Assembly: GCF_034008315.1 (NCBI RefSeq)
Contig: NZ_CP125377.1
Location: 4,962,501 to 5,026,500 of the forward strand
Direction of reading: 5' to 3'
DNA: 64,000 nt
From: Pseudomonas sp. P8_241
GTDB lineage: Bacteria; Pseudomonadota; Gammaproteobacteria; Pseudomonadales; Pseudomonadaceae
The notes under the pieces were generated by a model. It did not search any database and was not told the origin of the DNA. It saw only the letters and a list, made by a program, of their open reading frames with translations. Shown one piece after another: positions 63,154 through 64,000 of this stretch (its first letter is position 1; each line of letters starts with the position of its first letter). A program made the position numbers and the translations under genes.

Positions 63154-63752
63154 GACAGCCTCTCAAACCACTTATATAATACCCGACATAATAGCTTATT
63201 TGGATTACATTTCAAAATCCATTTATAACCCTAAACTCAAGACGCCCCCAAAGACTTGATTTTCAGCCCGCCAATCGCTATCTATTCACAATAACAAACC
63301 GCCCTACCCTACCAATTTAAAAACGAACTCAACTTCAGACCTACCACACGAAAATATTTATCAAACCGCTGTGCTTTTTTTTCAGAAAACAACTTTCATT
63401 TACTTTGATGTGTCATTGAAGAACTGACGCGTCACAACCCTTAAGCTCAACAACACCAGAAGTCTGCGCGGCGAACCAATCGAGCAGCTGACCAACGCTG
63501 CTGCCCGCGCCTGTTTTGACCAACAAGACACGCCGCAGGTGTCACTGGAAGTTACCGACCGTTCCAACCTCTAATTGAGTTTCGATAGATCGGCCATATC
63601 ACCCTACTTTATGGCGGATCCCCCCTCTCAGTTTTAAATACACTCAAGTCTAACGGAATCGCCCTACAGCTCACGCCGAGCAAACTGATCGCAAAGTCGG
63701 CGTTTATCAGGGAACAATCAGCCTCCCTCTGTTCGACAGATGAGAGTGTTCC
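63154..63752. other. 599-base AT-rich non-coding stretch
   Basis: Upstream of the dGTPase-like gene. It contains no complete gene and no transposase. Its base composition matches the dGTPase gene in the first 270 bases, then becomes GC-richer where the remnant frame at 63428-63574 lies. The promoter for the dGTPase gene must be within the first part; no clear operator seen. Confidence 0.5.
63428..63574 (+). pseudogene. coding-like remnant, 3' end of an unidentified gene
   Basis: A frame open from 63428 to TAA at 63572-63574 without a start codon. It reads like real protein (SLRGEPIEQLTNAAARACFD and PQVSLEVTDRSNL at the end) and is GC-richer than the flanks. It may be the tail of a gene truncated when the AT-rich patch formed. 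No homologue recognised. Confidence 0.3.
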
Positions 63753-64000
63753 ATGGCTGACGACGATCTACGCATTCTCCTGGTGGAAGACCACCCCTTC
63801 CAGCTCAGAGCGACTCAATACTTGCTGGAAAGTTATGGTTTCACCCAATTGACCGCCACCGACAGTGCCAAAGGCGCCATGCAAAAAATGCTCGGAGCCG
63901 CGCAACCCTTTGATATTCTTTTATGTGATCAATGCTTACCTGACTTGACTGGGCTCGACCTGGTGCAGTTCGCCAGTCATCGCGGAATGATCAGACAAGC
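63753..64000 (+). CDS. response regulator, 5' part
   Basis: Starts with ATG at 63753 (GAGAG upstream) and is open to the window end; 82 codons visible. The receiver motifs are clear: LRILLVEDHPFQLRATQYLL with the acidic pair and phospho-acceptor Asp in FDILLCDQCLPDLTGLDLV (about residue 59). The start with VEDHPFQ resembles RocR/LuxR-type regulators with EAL or HTH outputs, but the output domain lies outside the window. Confidence 0.8.
   Translation, partial: MADDDLRILLVEDHPFQLRATQYLLESYGFTQLTATDSAKGAMQKMLGAAQPFDILLCDQCLPDLTGLDLVQFASHRGMIRQ

Overview
The window is a contiguous piece of a Pseudomonas chromosome, most likely from the P. fluorescens group. The evidence is an almost complete set of pyoverdine peptide-backbone start genes with their PvdS-type promoters, the ferripyoverdine iron-release genes fpvGHJKCDEF in canonical order, the pseudomonad acyclic terpene (atu) cluster, and three families of Pseudomonas REP doublets (GCGAGCAGGCTCGC, GCTGGCAAGCCAGC and GATCGCAGCCTTCGG types). 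No tRNA, rRNA, CRISPR array or complete insertion sequence was seen. Coding density is high and GC is high throughout, except for a visibly AT-richer stretch at about 61.76-63.7 kb.

Layout. 0-8 kb: housekeeping and accessory genes. These are the 3' end of a DMT exporter, a small lipoprotein, a TetR regulator divergent from an SDR oxidoreductase plus HCCA-isomerase pair, aminopeptidase P, a cysteine desulfurase, a LysE exporter, a lipoprotein and a VOC protein. 8.1-14.4 kb: fpvGHJKCDEF, eight tightly overlapping genes that reduce and capture iron from ferripyoverdine in the periplasm. 14.5-16.3 kb: mbtH-like gene and pvdH on the minus strand, each behind its own iron-starvation (IS) box. 16.5-22.0 kb: a DsbRS-type two-component system divergent from dsbD-tlpA-dsbG. 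22.1-36.9 kb: the 13-kb NRPS gene pvdL, divergent from the sigma-factor gene pvdS (Fur box upstream), followed by a convergent PvdY/IucB-like acyltransferase gene, also behind an IS box. 37-38.5 kb: a solute-binding protein gene and atuR. 38.7-47.1 kb: atuABCDEF for citronellol/geraniol-type terpene catabolism through geranyl-CoA carboxylase. 47-61.5 kb: mixed genes (DEDDh exonuclease, ppnP, MOSC protein, cheV, a histidine kinase/response regulator pair, yegS, moeA-moaB and mobA, a YgdI/YgdR lipoprotein, pseudouridine synthase, amtB, and a yqjD/yqjE-type envelope operon). 61.6-63.7 kb: an AT-richer patch with a dGTPase-like gene and two coding-like scraps. The window ends inside a response regulator gene.

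How the parts work together. PvdS, controlled by iron through Fur, should drive pvdH (makes 2,4-diaminobutyrate), the MbtH helper, pvdL (acyl-Glu-Tyr-Dab start of the peptide) and the pvdY-like gene. I found exact or near-exact TAAAT-N16-CGT boxes before all four. The fpv operon then recovers the iron from the returned siderophore. The dsb block lies physically inside the pyoverdine region but has its own OmpR-type repeat operators. In the atu region, two operator copies that are exact reverse complements, centred 40 bp apart, sit between atuR and atuA.

The observations I would check first are: the REP doublet lying in frame inside the 5' end of fpvD; the dsb/copper-type regulatory block embedded between pvdH and pvdL; the AT-rich dGTPase patch as a possible phage-defence insertion; and the SDR whose catalytic Tyr position is Phe.
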